Source: CAJBLF01 sp964463255
GTDB lineage: Bacteria; Patescibacteriota; Gracilibacteria; Absconditabacterales; Absconditicoccaceae
Assembly: GCA_964463255.1 (NCBI GenBank)
Contig: CAYXBC010000045.1
Span: 1-31,666, forward strand
Direction: 5' to 3'
Length of the DNA stretch: 31,666 nt
Position numbers and translations under genes: made by a program. The notes under the pieces were generated by a model that ran no database searches, was not told where the DNA came from, and saw only the letters and a list, made by a program, of their open reading frames with translations. Below are positions 10,018-19,228 of the stretch, piece by piece; position 1 is the stretch's first letter; each line of letters opens with the position of its first letter.

Positions 10018-11211
10018 ATGTTGAGAAAACTAAATAGAATCTTAGCCAAACCATTGCTTCGAGTGATAAGGATATATCAATATACACTTTCCCCGGACAA
10101 ATGATTACCGTCGCTATGGTTAAAGGGGAAAATATGTGCACATGAGCCTCATTGTAGCGAATATAGTATGGCCGTCCTCAAAAGATATGGATTTCGACCA
10201 TGAATTTTTTATGCTATGGATAGAGTTTTACATTGTACGCCAAGCATGCACAAGAAATATGATCCTGATCATTATCGCGTCGTATTTTTTTCTTCCGCAC
10301 CAATCGGAGTCCCTTTTCTCAAAGCATTGGTCGAAAATACAAGATTCGATGTTGTAGGTATAGTAACACAATGCGACAAACCTGCAGGAAGATGAATGGA
10401 GATGTGCGAAAATATCATAAAACAAAGCGGGAAAAAACTAATTGAGAATTGAAAATTAATAATTGACAAGTGTATTGTAACACCAACAAAGCTTAACCCA
10501 GAGAAGTCCGAAGAAGGACATGTATTTGCCGAGCGACTGAAAGAGAAAAAACCGGATCTCTTGGTCGTCATCGCATATGGGAAAATAATTCCTCAAGCAA
10601 TTCTAGACATACCAAAAATCGCACCGATCAACGTTCATGGATCCATCCTGCCAAAATACCGCGGAGCTTCTCCCATCCAATCGACAGTATTGTATGATGA
10701 AAAAGAGACAGGAATGACCATCATGAGGATGGATGCAACAATGGATACGGGGAATATAATCGATATGATAAAATTTTCCATACCATTCGAACGGACGACG
10801 AAAGAATTGATCGAAGAGATGAAAAAAATTGGTCCAAAATTTCTCAATGATACCTTGCGAAAATATGGAAAAGGTCTTTTGGGAGAAATAGTCCAACAAG
10901 AAAATCAAGCGACATATTGTACCAAAATAGAAAAAGATTCGTGACTAATCGATCCACGGACAGAGAGCATTGAAACAATCTATAACAAATATCGCGCATT
11001 CTCTCTCCGACCAAAAATCCATTTCCTACTAAACGAAAAAAGAGTAATCATAGAAGAGATGAAACTGAGCGAACCGATATACAATAGCAATGATGCATCG
11101 CCATTATTCCATGGAAAAGAGCTTAATAAGGCGGTTCTGGATATTAAACTCAAACCTGAAGGCAAAAAGGCAATGGGCCGGAAAGAATTCTTGAATGGAT
11201 ATCTGAAATAA
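10018..11211 (+). CDS. fmt: YidD - methionyl-tRNA formyltransferase fusion
   Basis: A single frame of 397 residues joins two proteins that are normally separate. Residues 1 to ~82 are a YidD (membrane insertion efficiency factor): RVIRIYQYTLSPDKG, CAHEPHCSEYSMAVLKRYG, GIFYAMDRVLHCTP, then YDP, with Cys at 40, 46 and 73. From residue ~85 Fmt begins (YRVVFFSSAPIGVPFLKAL), continuing with CDKPAGRG, NVHGSILPKYRGASPIQ and DATMDTGNI. The catalytic Asn205, His207 and Asp243 keep the spacing of the E. coli triad (106/108/144). Fmt formylates initiator Met-tRNA. No TAA or TAG separates the parts; an internal ATG at 10246 could start Fmt alone. A stretch at about 10440-10470 adds residues IENGKLIID not expected in Fmt. 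Confidence 0.85.
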
Positions 11212-11297
11212 TATATACCTAATAGACATACAGCTGATGTAATGTATTTTAATATTGAATTATTATAAGATATCGTTATTCTGGTAGATAAGCAGAC

Positions 11298-11303
11298 TAT
11301 AAT
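11298..11303 (+). promoter_or_regulatory. Putative -10 element of the coiled-coil gene
   Basis: Perfect TATAAT, 24 nt before the ATG at 11327; the -35 (around 11275-11281) is weak. This implies a 5' leader of under 20 nt. Confidence 0.4.
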
Positions 11304-11326
11304 TTTTACTATGTATACAAAAGCAA

Positions 11327-11890
11327 ATGCTATTCGATTTTCAAGCATTTATTGAAGAACTAAGAGAAAAAACAGAGAAAAAACAGATCGTAGAGAAATA
11401 CGAAACCCTTTTCGGAACTATCCAAGGAGACATCAAAGATCAGATACGATATAAGGAATACCTTATAAAATTCGAAGCATTGCCATATGAGACTCCTGAA
11501 GAATTGAAGAATGATTTCGATTGGGACCTTCTAGAACAGCTAGTGGCGTGATCTTTCAGTAGCGACTATGAACTCAAGAAAGAAGCAGATAAAAAAGAAA
11601 AAGAACTCTACATAGCAGTCAAAAGCTGAGAGCAAAGCGTAGTAAAAACCATTTCAGAATTACGATCATTCCAAATCCTTAGATTATACGAGATCTATAT
11701 CGAAGAACAGATGAATCTTCATTCCCTCAAAGCAGAAGATGAAAACGAGAAAAACACCATAGACCAAGAAAGAGAGATGAGGCTCAAAAGACGACAAGCA
11801 GTAAGATCTACTATAAATAAAGATGAATTAATGCAGAAAGCCAAAAAAGAACAGACAGGCAAGATGGAAGATCTCCTAGGAAAACTTTAA
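11327..11890 (+). CDS. Hypothetical coiled-coil protein
   Basis: Protein of 187 residues, almost entirely helical and highly charged (MLFDFQAFIEELREKTEKKQ, later KKEADKKEKELYIAV, RLKRRQAVRSTINKDEL), with two TGA-coded glycines (11549-11551 and about 11627). Coiled-coil segments cover much of its length. No signal peptide, membrane segment or recognisable domain is seen. It stands alone between fmt and the convergent purB, with its own -10 and a strong terminator 15 nt after the stop. Confidence 0.65.
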
Positions 11891-11905
11891 TACAATCATA
11901 AAAGA

Positions 11906-11936
11906 ATATCTCCGGCATCCCCGGGGATATTTTTTA
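11906..11936 (+). terminator. Rho-independent terminator
   Basis: Stem ATATCTCCGG/CCGGGGATAT (10 bp, one G-U pair), 5-nt loop, then TTTTTTAT. Ends the transcript of the coiled-coil gene. Confidence 0.9.
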
Positions 11937-11937
11937 T

Positions 11938-11967
11938 CAAAAAAAAATCCAGCTGAGATACAGCTGG
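11938..11967 (-). terminator. Rho-independent terminator of purB
   Basis: On the minus strand a perfect 7-bp stem CCAGCTG/CAGCTGG with 5-nt loop is followed by a run of T. It lies back to back with the plus-strand terminator at 11906. Confidence 0.9.
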
Positions 11968-11978
11968 AGAATATAAGA

Positions 11979-13325
11979 TTAATAACATAGATTGTATCCG
12001 GTATAATTCCATGGAGTGATAGATCTAAGTTCAATCCTGATGGACTCATCCACATCCAATCCATCGATGAACGCATGAAGATGTTCTTTGGTGATTTTTT
12101 CACCAGTCCTGGTCAATTGTTTTAGGACATCATAGGAACTAGGATACCCTTCACGCCGAAGAATAGTTTGGATCGCCTCAGAGACGACTGCCCAATTATC
12201 GGTCAGATCACCATAGATTTTAAATGCATTGACCTCGATCTTCGTCATCCCTTTGAGAATGGCTTTGAATGCGATGATGGTATGCGCAAGAGGGACACCC
12301 ATATTTCGCACCACTGTCGAATCGCTGAGATCACGCTGAAGCCGTGATTTAGTGAGCTTATCAGCCAGATGTTCGAACATCGCATTAGCCCAACCTAAGT
12401 TGCCTTCAGCATTTTCGAAATCGATAGGATTGACCTTATGGGGCATAGTGGATGATCCTACTTCACCATCCTTGGGTTTCTGCTTGAGATATTCCAACAT
12501 GATATACGTCCAAATATCACGGACGAAATCAATGAGGATATTATTGATGCGTTTCCATGCATCACAATACGCAGCCAAATTATCGTTCGGCTCAATCTGA
12601 GTAGTCACCTTCGTACGGACAAGTCCTAAAGAAGCGACAAATTGATCCGCGAAATCAATCCAATTGATATCACGATAAGCCACATAATGTGCATTAAGAT
12701 TGCCGTTAGCACCACCGAATTTAGCAGACCAAGGAATCTGATTCATTAATTTGATTTGACCTTTGACACGTTCTGCGAAGACTTTGATCTCTTTGCCCAA
12801 AAACGTAGGTGATGCAGGCTGACCATGGGTACGTGCAAGCATAGGGATATCGGACCATTTCTTGATGGCATCTTCCATGGATGATAACACATCTGATAAT
12901 AATCGGGACATCACACGCTCATGAGCATCCTTGAGCATCAATGGACGAGCAATACCATCAGTATCAAAGGAAGTGAGGGCATAGTGAATGAATTCACACT
13001 CTTTGGGATACTCATGCAATAATTCACGCATAAATATCTCAACAGATTTGACATCATGATTGGTAACTTTTTCGATTTCCTTGACACGTTCAGCATCATG
13101 GAGAGAAAACATCTTAATTTTCCGTTCCAGAGAGCTGACAAATTCACTCTTTCGGAGCGGCATGAGTTGAGGCAGAATCTCGACAAGATTGAGCAGATAT
13201 CTAGCTTCCACCGTAAAACGATACTTAATCAGTGCATACTCTGAGAAATACTCAATAAGCGGTTCAGTCTGTGAGCCATATCTCCCATCTATAGGAGATA
13301 CAGCAGTTAATTGGAATGATGACAT
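11979..13325 (-). CDS. purB: Adenylosuccinate lyase
   Basis: Protein of 448 residues, close to E. coli PurB along its whole length: LTAVSPIDGRYGSQTEPL at the start, catalytic RTHGQPASP, TTQIEPND, the flexible signature loop GSSTMPHKVNPIDFENAEGN with the catalytic Ser, and RDLSDSTVVRNMGV. It converts adenylosuccinate to AMP (and SAICAR to AICAR where that pathway exists); in a reduced genome, salvage of IMP to AMP is the likely use. Two oddities: none of its 21 glycines is TGA, unlike most neighbours, and the segment normally TSEDxNN reads TSFDTDG here. Transfer from a standard-code donor is possible but unproven. Confidence 0.97.
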   Translation of the reverse strand: MSSFQLTAVSPIDGRYGSQTEPLIEYFSEYALIKYRFTVEARYLLNLVEILPQLMPLRKSEFVSSLERKIKMFSLHDAERVKEIEKVTNHDVKSVEIFMRELLHEYPKECEFIHYALTSFDTDGIARPLMLKDAHERVMSRLLSDVLSSMEDAIKKWSDIPMLARTHGQPASPTFLGKEIKVFAERVKGQIKLMNQIPWSAKFGGANGNLNAHYVAYRDINWIDFADQFVASLGLVRTKVTTQIEPNDNLAAYCDAWKRINNILIDFVRDIWTYIMLEYLKQKPKDGEVGSSTMPHKVNPIDFENAEGNLGWANAMFEHLADKLTKSRLQRDLSDSTVVRNMGVPLAHTIIAFKAILKGMTKIEVNAFKIYGDLTDNWAVVSEAIQTILRREGYPSSYDVLKQLTRTGEKITKEHLHAFIDGLDVDESIRIELRSITPWNYTGYNLCY

Positions 13326-13377
13326 AGTGATGATTTTTTTGTTTATATTAGAATATATTTTTTATTTGAGAAAAGAA

Positions 13378-13405
13378 AAAATATACATTAAGACAAAAAA
13401 GTCAA
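13378..13405 (-). promoter_or_regulatory. Putative purB promoter
   Basis: Minus-strand TTGACT (13400-13405), 16-nt spacer, TATTTT (13378-13383), about 52 nt before the purB ATG. Confidence 0.4.
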
Positions 13406-13418
13406 GGAAAAGAAATTA

Positions 13419-14351
13419 TTAGAAAGGACGATAGGTATTGAAGAGAAATCAGGGAATCGGTTGTGCATAAGAAGCATCCAAAGCAACCGTCTGATCGCCA
13501 TAAAATGCCTGACTCTGGATAAAGAAGGTATCCGTAGATAAAATATCTGGATGTCCAGGGATTGGTATAGCCGAGGATTTCACAGAGACACAGAAAAATT
13601 TCTGAATATCAGTTGCATTGGAGAGGATAAGATACATAGAGAATCAATTATCGATAAGCCATTGAGTCCGATAAGCATCTTTTATATGAGACTCTTTAGG
13701 ATATAATGTTGAATCGATACTGGTCAAATACGTTTCAAATGCCTGTCTAAAGGAAGAAAATCATCATGCGGACAATACTCAGGTCTTGAAAAATATCCCA
13801 TTGGGAGAGAGTTCATTACCACTAAGGATAAGAATTCCAAACGTAATTTCTCAAGGCGATCCATCAATAAAGGTAATCTGATCATTCTTAAAAAAATCAG
13901 CGAGATTCTGGTAGGAGATGGTAGATCAGAATGTAGGATACACAGATCCAAGCGAATTTTCTCTGATAAGAGGGATGACGAGGGATTGTCAGCCGCTCAA
14001 TTGATAAGGAAAACTACAATTAATATCCTGCCAGAATTTTCTAGAAAGCAAGAGTGAAGTGCCTGAAATATGTAACGAGATACGTGAACGAGGAGAAAGA
14101 GAAAAATTATCGATGAGAATTGCATCTCAGCTATTTACCGTATATTCAAATCCTATTCAGCGATGCTGTATCTGAGCAAGTCCAAGTTCGATTCATGCTT
14201 TGGAAAGGTAATATGCCTTATAATACGAATGGACGACAGAAGAAGATTTCATCATCTGCTGGACAAAATTCATAGATAAGATACCCAAAAGCGATGATGC
14301 CAAAAGGACGAAGATAACAAGAATGCTAATATTTCAACGTTTATTTCCCAT
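13419..14351 (-). CDS. GspK/PilX-like minor pilin
   Basis: Protein of 310 residues, the largest and last of four minor-pilin genes in a row. The N-terminus MGNKRGNISILVIFVLLASS has a basic start, a Gly from TGA just before a long hydrophobic helix, and no Glu5, as in GspK/PilX. KAYYLSKAGIELGLAQIQ after the helix is typical of this group (YLAEAGIELALA). The rest is a large beta-rich extracellular domain with many TGA-coded glycines. GspK caps the pseudopilus tip together with GspI and GspJ. It is 21 nt downstream of the GspJ-like gene. Whether it serves a type IV pilus or a secretion pseudopilus cannot be told from the sequence. Confidence 0.7.
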
Positions 14352-14372
14352 AAAATCAAAAGATTATGAAGA

Positions 14373-14999
14373 TTAAAAGAATTGCTGGAACGGTATGACG
14401 ACATGAGTAGCCCGTTGAAGACCGTAATTGGGACTATATGCCTTGAATACCATCCGAAATCAAGGTGCATTGAGACAATGAAGATATTCGCCTTCAAGAC
14501 ATAATGAATCATTGGCGATATACTGTTCTTGGGAAGCGAAAGGGATTATCTTGAAAACGACCTTACTGATAGCAATCTTCTTGGGATTGATAAGTTCTAT
14601 GATTTTGTTTCATGAAGTAATCATAAAGAGCGAGCATGAGGATCACCCAGGAACAAAAGTATATTCATCGATAGGATCCTTACAATCGCCACTCGAAAAA
14701 AAAGCGATAGATCAATCTTGACCAGTCAGATACAACATTCACGTAATTCACTTGCTCTCGACCAATCACGTCAACGAAATCATAGCATATCTTGGATAAT
14801 CTATAGTATTTCTATCGGAAAAATTTTGCATAATTTGTGATATTTGGAGCATCTCTTGGGAAACCTCTTTTTCCTGCTGGACACGAAAAACAGTAGTAGC
14901 AATCCGATTATATGTCCTAAGAAGCAACACGAAAAGGATAGCGAGTATCATCATCACGATTATGAGTTCTATCAGGGTGAATCACTTCTTGGATTTCAT
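14373..14999 (-). CDS. GspJ/PilW-like prepilin
   Basis: Protein of 208 residues with a textbook class III signal: MKSKKG|FTLIELIIVMMILAI, including Glu5. The Gly at -1, required by prepilin peptidase, is a TGA codon (14982-14984). The alpha-1 helix is followed by VFRVQQEKEVSQEMLQISQ and a beta-rich C-terminal part with Cys residues (GDCKDP, SSCSLF, SLCLEGEYLHCL) that may form disulfides. Position between the I-like and K-like genes supports a GspJ/PilW role at the filament tip. Under the standard code the signal peptide would be lost because the frame stops at this glycine. Confidence 0.75.
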
Positions 15000-15049
15000 G
15001 GTTCATCTTATGAGCTAAAGAAAAAACGAGCGTAGGAAGACGATATAAT

Positions 15050-15691
15050 TTATTTATAGTTTCCGATAAAGCTCTCCAAGACAACTTCAGAAGGCTTCGT
15101 TCATTTATTGAACAGGACATGGGATTCAATCTTCAGGATGCTATCACGAGGAATCGTATCCATTCATTCACGGACGCCGGTAAAGACGATATATCTCGCA
15201 AACGCTGTAGGACGTTGGCCAGGGATAGGACGAGAAGAATACCAAAACATGCGCTGTCATCATAGTTCTCAGGTAGCATAATATAATCTGTTCTTATTCC
15301 AACGATCGATAAGAGTGGTACCAGGACTTCAGGTCATGGAAGAAATATACGCCCCTGAATCAAAAGATATTTGCAGGACAACATCGCTTCAATCAGAAAA
15401 ACGCCAAGCGCACGCATCTTCAGGATTTGGGAGTAATCATCAAAATTCGGTCGGAAAATGAGGCTGTAAGATACAATCTCGAGGTAATCATTTAGCGATA
15501 TTAGAATCTCTCATATTGTAGACAAGTTCGATTCATTCTTTGGCAAGAAAAGTTGCGGTAGTACGCATCTGAGTTGTATCCATAGTTACGAGATTCTGAG
15601 TAACTAAGCGTAAGACAGCCAGGATTCCTATAGCAAAGACAGCGAGAGCAATCATTACCTCAACGAAAGTGAATGCATGCTTCTTATTCAT
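15050..15691 (-). CDS. GspI/PilV-like prepilin
   Basis: Protein of 213 residues beginning MNKKHA|FTFVEVMIALAVFA. This is a type IV prepilin leader with Glu5 and the EVMIALAVFAIG pattern typical of GspI/PilV. The residue before the cleavage site is Ala rather than Gly, which prepilin peptidases tolerate less well. The following part (TTATFLAKEGIELVYNMRDS) also fits PilV. It contains at least ten TGA-coded glycines. 50 nt separate it from the downstream GspJ-like gene and 49 nt from the upstream GspH-like gene. Confidence 0.75.
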
Positions 15692-15740
15692 ATGAGACGA
15701 TACAAATGAAATAAATAATCAATATATAAGAAAGAAAACA

Positions 15741-16259
15741 TTATGGAGTACATCTCTTTTCAATGAGCTTACAAGTTTCAGTACGGATTTCAAAGCAATA
15801 TTGCTTCCCGGTCTTAGGATGATATATTTGGAAGGAAAAAATATTTCATAATGTTCACACATCGGATGTAAGGAGACATCAAAGCATATAAGGCGAGAAC
15901 TGAAGATGTAGAGTACTAGATGCATGAGCATCAAGCATAAGGTCACGGAAAGTCAATGAAGAAAGTTGCGAAGCGAAGATAGGAGGATGAGTATCCAGAC
16001 CATACCAAATACCCGTAGTAAAAGAAATGACTAGCTTTTGATATCTTTGCCCATCACGAAAACTCGAGGTCATATTCTGACTCCAGAAATTATTATAATA
16101 TCAGACGAATTCTTCTTTAAGAGATTGTGCTTTGAGATCAGAGATACGAGAAGAACCAAATCTCATGACAGCAGTCATCAAAATAGAGACTACGACAATC
16201 ACTATAAGCATCTCGATGAGCGTAAATCCTTTCTTCGATAGGATGAATAGTTTTTTCAT
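15741..16259 (-). CDS. GspH/FimT-like prepilin
   Basis: Protein of 172 residues and first gene of the minor-pilin operon. Leader MKKLFILSKKG|FTLIEMLIV carries Gly -1 (GGA here), Phe+1 and Glu5. The helix is followed by a compact beta domain ending with Cys pairs (QYCFEIRTETCKLIEKRCTP). Size and first position match GspH/FimT. The order H-I-J-K of this operon equals that of the minor pseudopilins which start pilus assembly. A promoter-like element lies upstream at 16288-16315, divergent from csoR. Confidence 0.75.
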
Positions 16260-16287
16260 AAGGAAAGAGAGATAAATGATGATAGAT

Positions 16288-16315
16288 AATGTAGTGAAAT
16301 ACAGTGTATTTTCAA
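16288..16315 (-). promoter_or_regulatory. Putative promoter of the minor-pilin operon
   Basis: Minus-strand TTGAAA (16310-16315), 16-nt spacer, TACATT (16288-16293), about 30 nt before the ATG of the GspH-like gene. Confidence 0.45.
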
Positions 16316-16352
16316 ATTATAAATATACATCATCAAGGAAAGAAAAAAAGAT

Positions 16353-16380
16353 TTGCATTAGAAAAATTTTTAGATATACT
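16353..16380 (+). promoter_or_regulatory. csoR promoter
   Basis: TTGCAT (16353-16358), 16-nt spacer, TATACT (16375-16380). The candidate operator follows directly, so a bound repressor would cover the transcription start. Confidence 0.7.
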
Positions 16381-16399
16381 ATACCTACCCCCCAGGTAT
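16381..16399 (+). promoter_or_regulatory. Candidate CsoR operator
   Basis: Perfect inverted repeat ATACCT/AGGTAT around a C-tract (ACCCCCC). An inverted repeat flanking a G/C tract is the known operator layout of the CsoR/RcnR/FrmR family. It abuts the -10 of the csoR promoter and lies 33 nt before the csoR start, suggesting autoregulation of the copper cluster. Confidence 0.7.
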
Positions 16400-16432
16400 A
16401 GGGAAAGAGTATTTATATGTCTACACAAAGAT

Positions 16433-16714
16433 ATGCATTCGAATGATCAGAAAAAAAAACAACTCATCGCATTCAAGAAAGCGAGAAGCTTATTGGACAA
16501 AATAATAACTATGGCAGAAAAAGATGAATATTGTATAAATATAGTACAACAGAATTTAGCAGTAATCGGTCTATTAAAGAATATAAATCTTCAACTTCTT
16601 GATGGACATCTGAACTGTTGTTTTGTAGACGCCGTCAAAGCCAATGACAAAAAAAGAATGAATACGATGATTGACGAAATATTGACAATAGTAAAAACAG
16701 CACAGAACAAATAA
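16433..16714 (+). CDS. csoR: Copper-sensing repressor CsoR
   Basis: Protein of 93 residues, the usual size of CsoR. Cys34 (EYCINIVQQ), His59 and Cys63 (DGHLNCCF) have exactly the spacing of the Cu(I) ligands of M. tuberculosis CsoR (36/61/65). The family is an all-helical tetramer that leaves DNA on binding Cu(I). I chose ATG 16433 because it gives the normal length and places promoter and operator upstream; the frame remains open to 16304, but that part would be transcribed from within the promoter. It heads a cluster of copper genes on the same strand. No TGA codon occurs in it. Confidence 0.88.
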   Translation: MHSNDQKKKQLIAFKKARSLLDKIITMAEKDEYCINIVQQNLAVIGLLKNINLQLLDGHLNCCFVDAVKANDKKRMNTMIDEILTIVKTAQNK

Positions 16715-16740
16715 GCATATTATTTTATTTCCAAAAGTGT

Positions 16741-17124
16741 ATGAAAAAATTCCTATCCATAACAATGCTTATAATATATATATTCTCTATAAACACGCTT
16801 GTACATGCAAGCACGATGGGGTTTTTTTCGCATAATAATAATGAAATTTGACATTGTAGCAATCATCAACAATCACAAAAAAATAAGACACAAAATGTTG
16901 ATTGCTGCGAAATTGCATTTTCAAACCAATATTCAGATACACAGATACAATTGGAATATCCCGGACTCCAGGCACATAGCATTCCAAGGATCAACCATCT
17001 AATAAAGAATATCTACACCTACGCTCCATCTCTAGCCTATAAGGAATGGCCACCATGACGAAACCCCGACATCAAATACAATAAATTTTCTGATCTTTTT
17101 GGTAGTATAGTGAATTTGAGTTAG
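16741..17124 (+). CDS. Secreted His/Cys-containing protein, possible copper binder
   Basis: Protein of 127 residues starting MKKFLSITMLIIYIFSINTL followed by VHAS, a signal peptide. The mature part has a short polar stretch with potential metal ligands (HNNNEIGHCSNHQQ and DCCE), then a Tyr/Pro-containing region (APSLAYKEWPPG). I recognise no family. It lies 26 nt after csoR and before the HMA-DsbD_2 gene, so a role in extracytoplasmic copper binding is likely but inferred. Glycine codons at about 16849 and 17056 are TGA. Confidence 0.65.
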
Positions 17125-17200
17125 AAAGGGCTTAGTGATAATTTTTCATATAATCGAAGATATTATCCATATACAAGCATTTATATCCTTTCTATACACT

Positions 17201-18562
17201 ATGAAAACAACAAAAATAAACGTAAAGGGCATGCATTGTAATTCATGCAAGTTATTATTAGAAAAATCACTTTCACAAATAGATAAAATAAAATCTGTAG
17301 AAGCTAATGTGCAAAAATGAACAATACAGATCTGATACGAACAAGATCCCAATTTTGATGATATCAAAAATATTGTTCACGAGTGCGGATATGAAATAAG
17401 CGATAAAGAAATTAATCGTCCTTGGTTAAGTAAAAATTTACAAGATTATAAAATAGTACTTATAAGTCTTGTGATTTTTGTTTTTCTCTATTTACTACTC
17501 AGTAAAACAGGAATAATATCTTTTGATATAAAAGCACAATGATCTCCGTCACTATCTCTCGTACTCCTTATTTGACTCACCGCGGGATTCTCAAGTTGTA
17601 TGGCCGTAGTTTGATGACTAGTATTGGCCATATCAAGTAAATGGAACAAAAATAATGATAAACAAAATTTTGGACAAAAAATAGTACCGCATTTTCGATT
17701 TAACGCAGGAAGAGTAATTGGATTTGGAATTCTATGAGGAATATTATGAGTATTTGGTTCCGTAATCAGTTTATCTCCATTTATGATGTCCGTAATGACG
17801 TTGATAGTATGAGCTATTATGATTATGTTATGAATAAATCTAACTCATATATCACCCAAACTAAGTGCAATATCACTCAGCTTACCCACAGGAAAATTGT
17901 TTGCAAAAAAAGAAACTGATGTTTTAAAAAACAAATCTACATGATTAAGTAAATACTTATGAACATTTGGTAGTGGTGTATTAACGTTTTTCTTACCTTG
18001 TGGATTCACATTTGCCATGCAATTATATGCCATGAGTACAGGAAGTTTCTTTATGTGAATGGCTATTATGGCAATATTTGCGATAGGAACTCTACCATGA
18101 CTTATAGGTATTGGAAGTTTAACAAGTTTATTTAAATGAAAGACAGCACAAATAGCGTATAAAGCTATTTGAGTTCTCGTAATACTTCTTGGATTATACA
18201 ATATTTCGAACTCGTATAATATAGTAGCAACAAGACTCAACACAACAAACCAACAAGACACTTCTACTCTTCAAAACAATCAACAAGTAGGAGAGGTAAT
18301 AAACATGACATATACAGACAAATGATTAAACCCTTCAGTAATCAATTTAGAGGTTGGCAAATCATATACCATCATAATCGATGTACAGACAAGTGTATAT
18401 GGATGTATGAGCACTATATACATTCCATGATTAGACGAAAACATTCAATCAATAAAAAACTGATCTCAGATTAAATTTTCAGTTAATCCCACTACTCCAT
18501 GAACGTATGAATTTGATTGTGCTATGTGACTTTCACATCAAGCAAAAATAATCGTTCAATAA
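17201..18562 (+). CDS. HMA - DsbD_2/TauE-like membrane protein - cupredoxin
   Basis: Protein of 453 residues with three parts. Residues 1-65 are a heavy-metal-associated domain (GMHCNSC, Cys13 and Cys16). About residues 85-355 hold six or so membrane segments of the DsbD_2/UreH-like transporter type, with AGFSSCMAVVGGLV and FLPCGFTFAMQLYAMSTG as paired half-motifs. After a Ser/Thr/Asn linker a cupredoxin-like domain ends the protein: YGCMST (Cys402) and CAMGLSH (Cys440, Met442, His446). Proteins of this layout occur in copper handling. It could move Cu(I) or reducing power across the membrane and give copper to its outer domain; direction is unknown. About 30 glycines are TGA, so the standard code shows almost nothing here. 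Confidence 0.8.
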
Positions 18563-18590
18563 TCTTTTTTATTCTCTTACTCTTTTAAAC

Positions 18591-19127
18591 ATGACAAAAC
18601 AACATAAAAAAAACACTTCCAACGGAACAGGGAAAATAGGAATACTATTATTGTGAATAGGAATATTTGCAATGGCTATAGCAGGATATTCATATTATGG
18701 TACCTGAAACAAAACGTCTTCAATAAATACAAATCAAGCATGAAGTTGTCCTATGATGCAAAACACAATAAACAAAACACAATGATGAGGATGTGGTATG
18801 ATGGGAAACAATAGACCAGCAGTTCAAAAAACAATAAACCCAACAAATTCTGAAGCACAAGTCATAACTATGACATATAATGAATCATGACTGGAACCAT
18901 CAGCAATCAATGTACAAGCAGGCAAATCATATACTATAAAAATAAAAATAAATACGGATATCTACGGATGTATGAGTACTATTAGCATCCCATGACTAGA
19001 TGATAATATACAAAACATAACAAAATGAAGTACTATTACCTTCAACATACAACCTACTACTCCTTGAGAATATGAATTTAAATGTGCGATGTGACTTTCC
19101 CATAAAGCAAAAATTATAGTTCAATAG
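18591..19127 (+). CDS. Membrane-anchored cupredoxin-like protein
   Basis: Protein of 178 residues: a basic N-terminus, one membrane segment (IGILLLGIGIFAMAIAGY), a linker with Met/Cys motifs (SCPMMQ, GGGCGMMG), and a cupredoxin-like domain with YGCMST (Cys127) and CAMGLSH (Cys165, Met167, His171). The domain closely repeats the C-terminal domain of the preceding gene, so one arose from the other. Likely an outward-facing copper carrier or sink. Ten of its 21 glycines are TGA. It lies 28 nt after the previous gene. Confidence 0.8.
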
Positions 19128-19159
19128 CCAAAAAATATATAATATATAAATGTATTTAA

Positions 19160-19210
19160 TAGTATTTATATACCTATACCTATGGTACGGGTACAAACAA
19201 AACTTTTATC
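19160..19210 (+). promoter_or_regulatory. Possible second CsoR-type site before copZ-copA
   Basis: The 100-nt gap contains a very AT-rich -10-like stretch and then ATACCTATACC followed by GGTACGGGTAC (about 19172-19195). ATACCT matches one arm of the csoR operator, but the symmetry is imperfect and the C-tract short. Confidence 0.25.
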
Positions 19211-19228
19211 TTTTTCATTATTAGTAAT

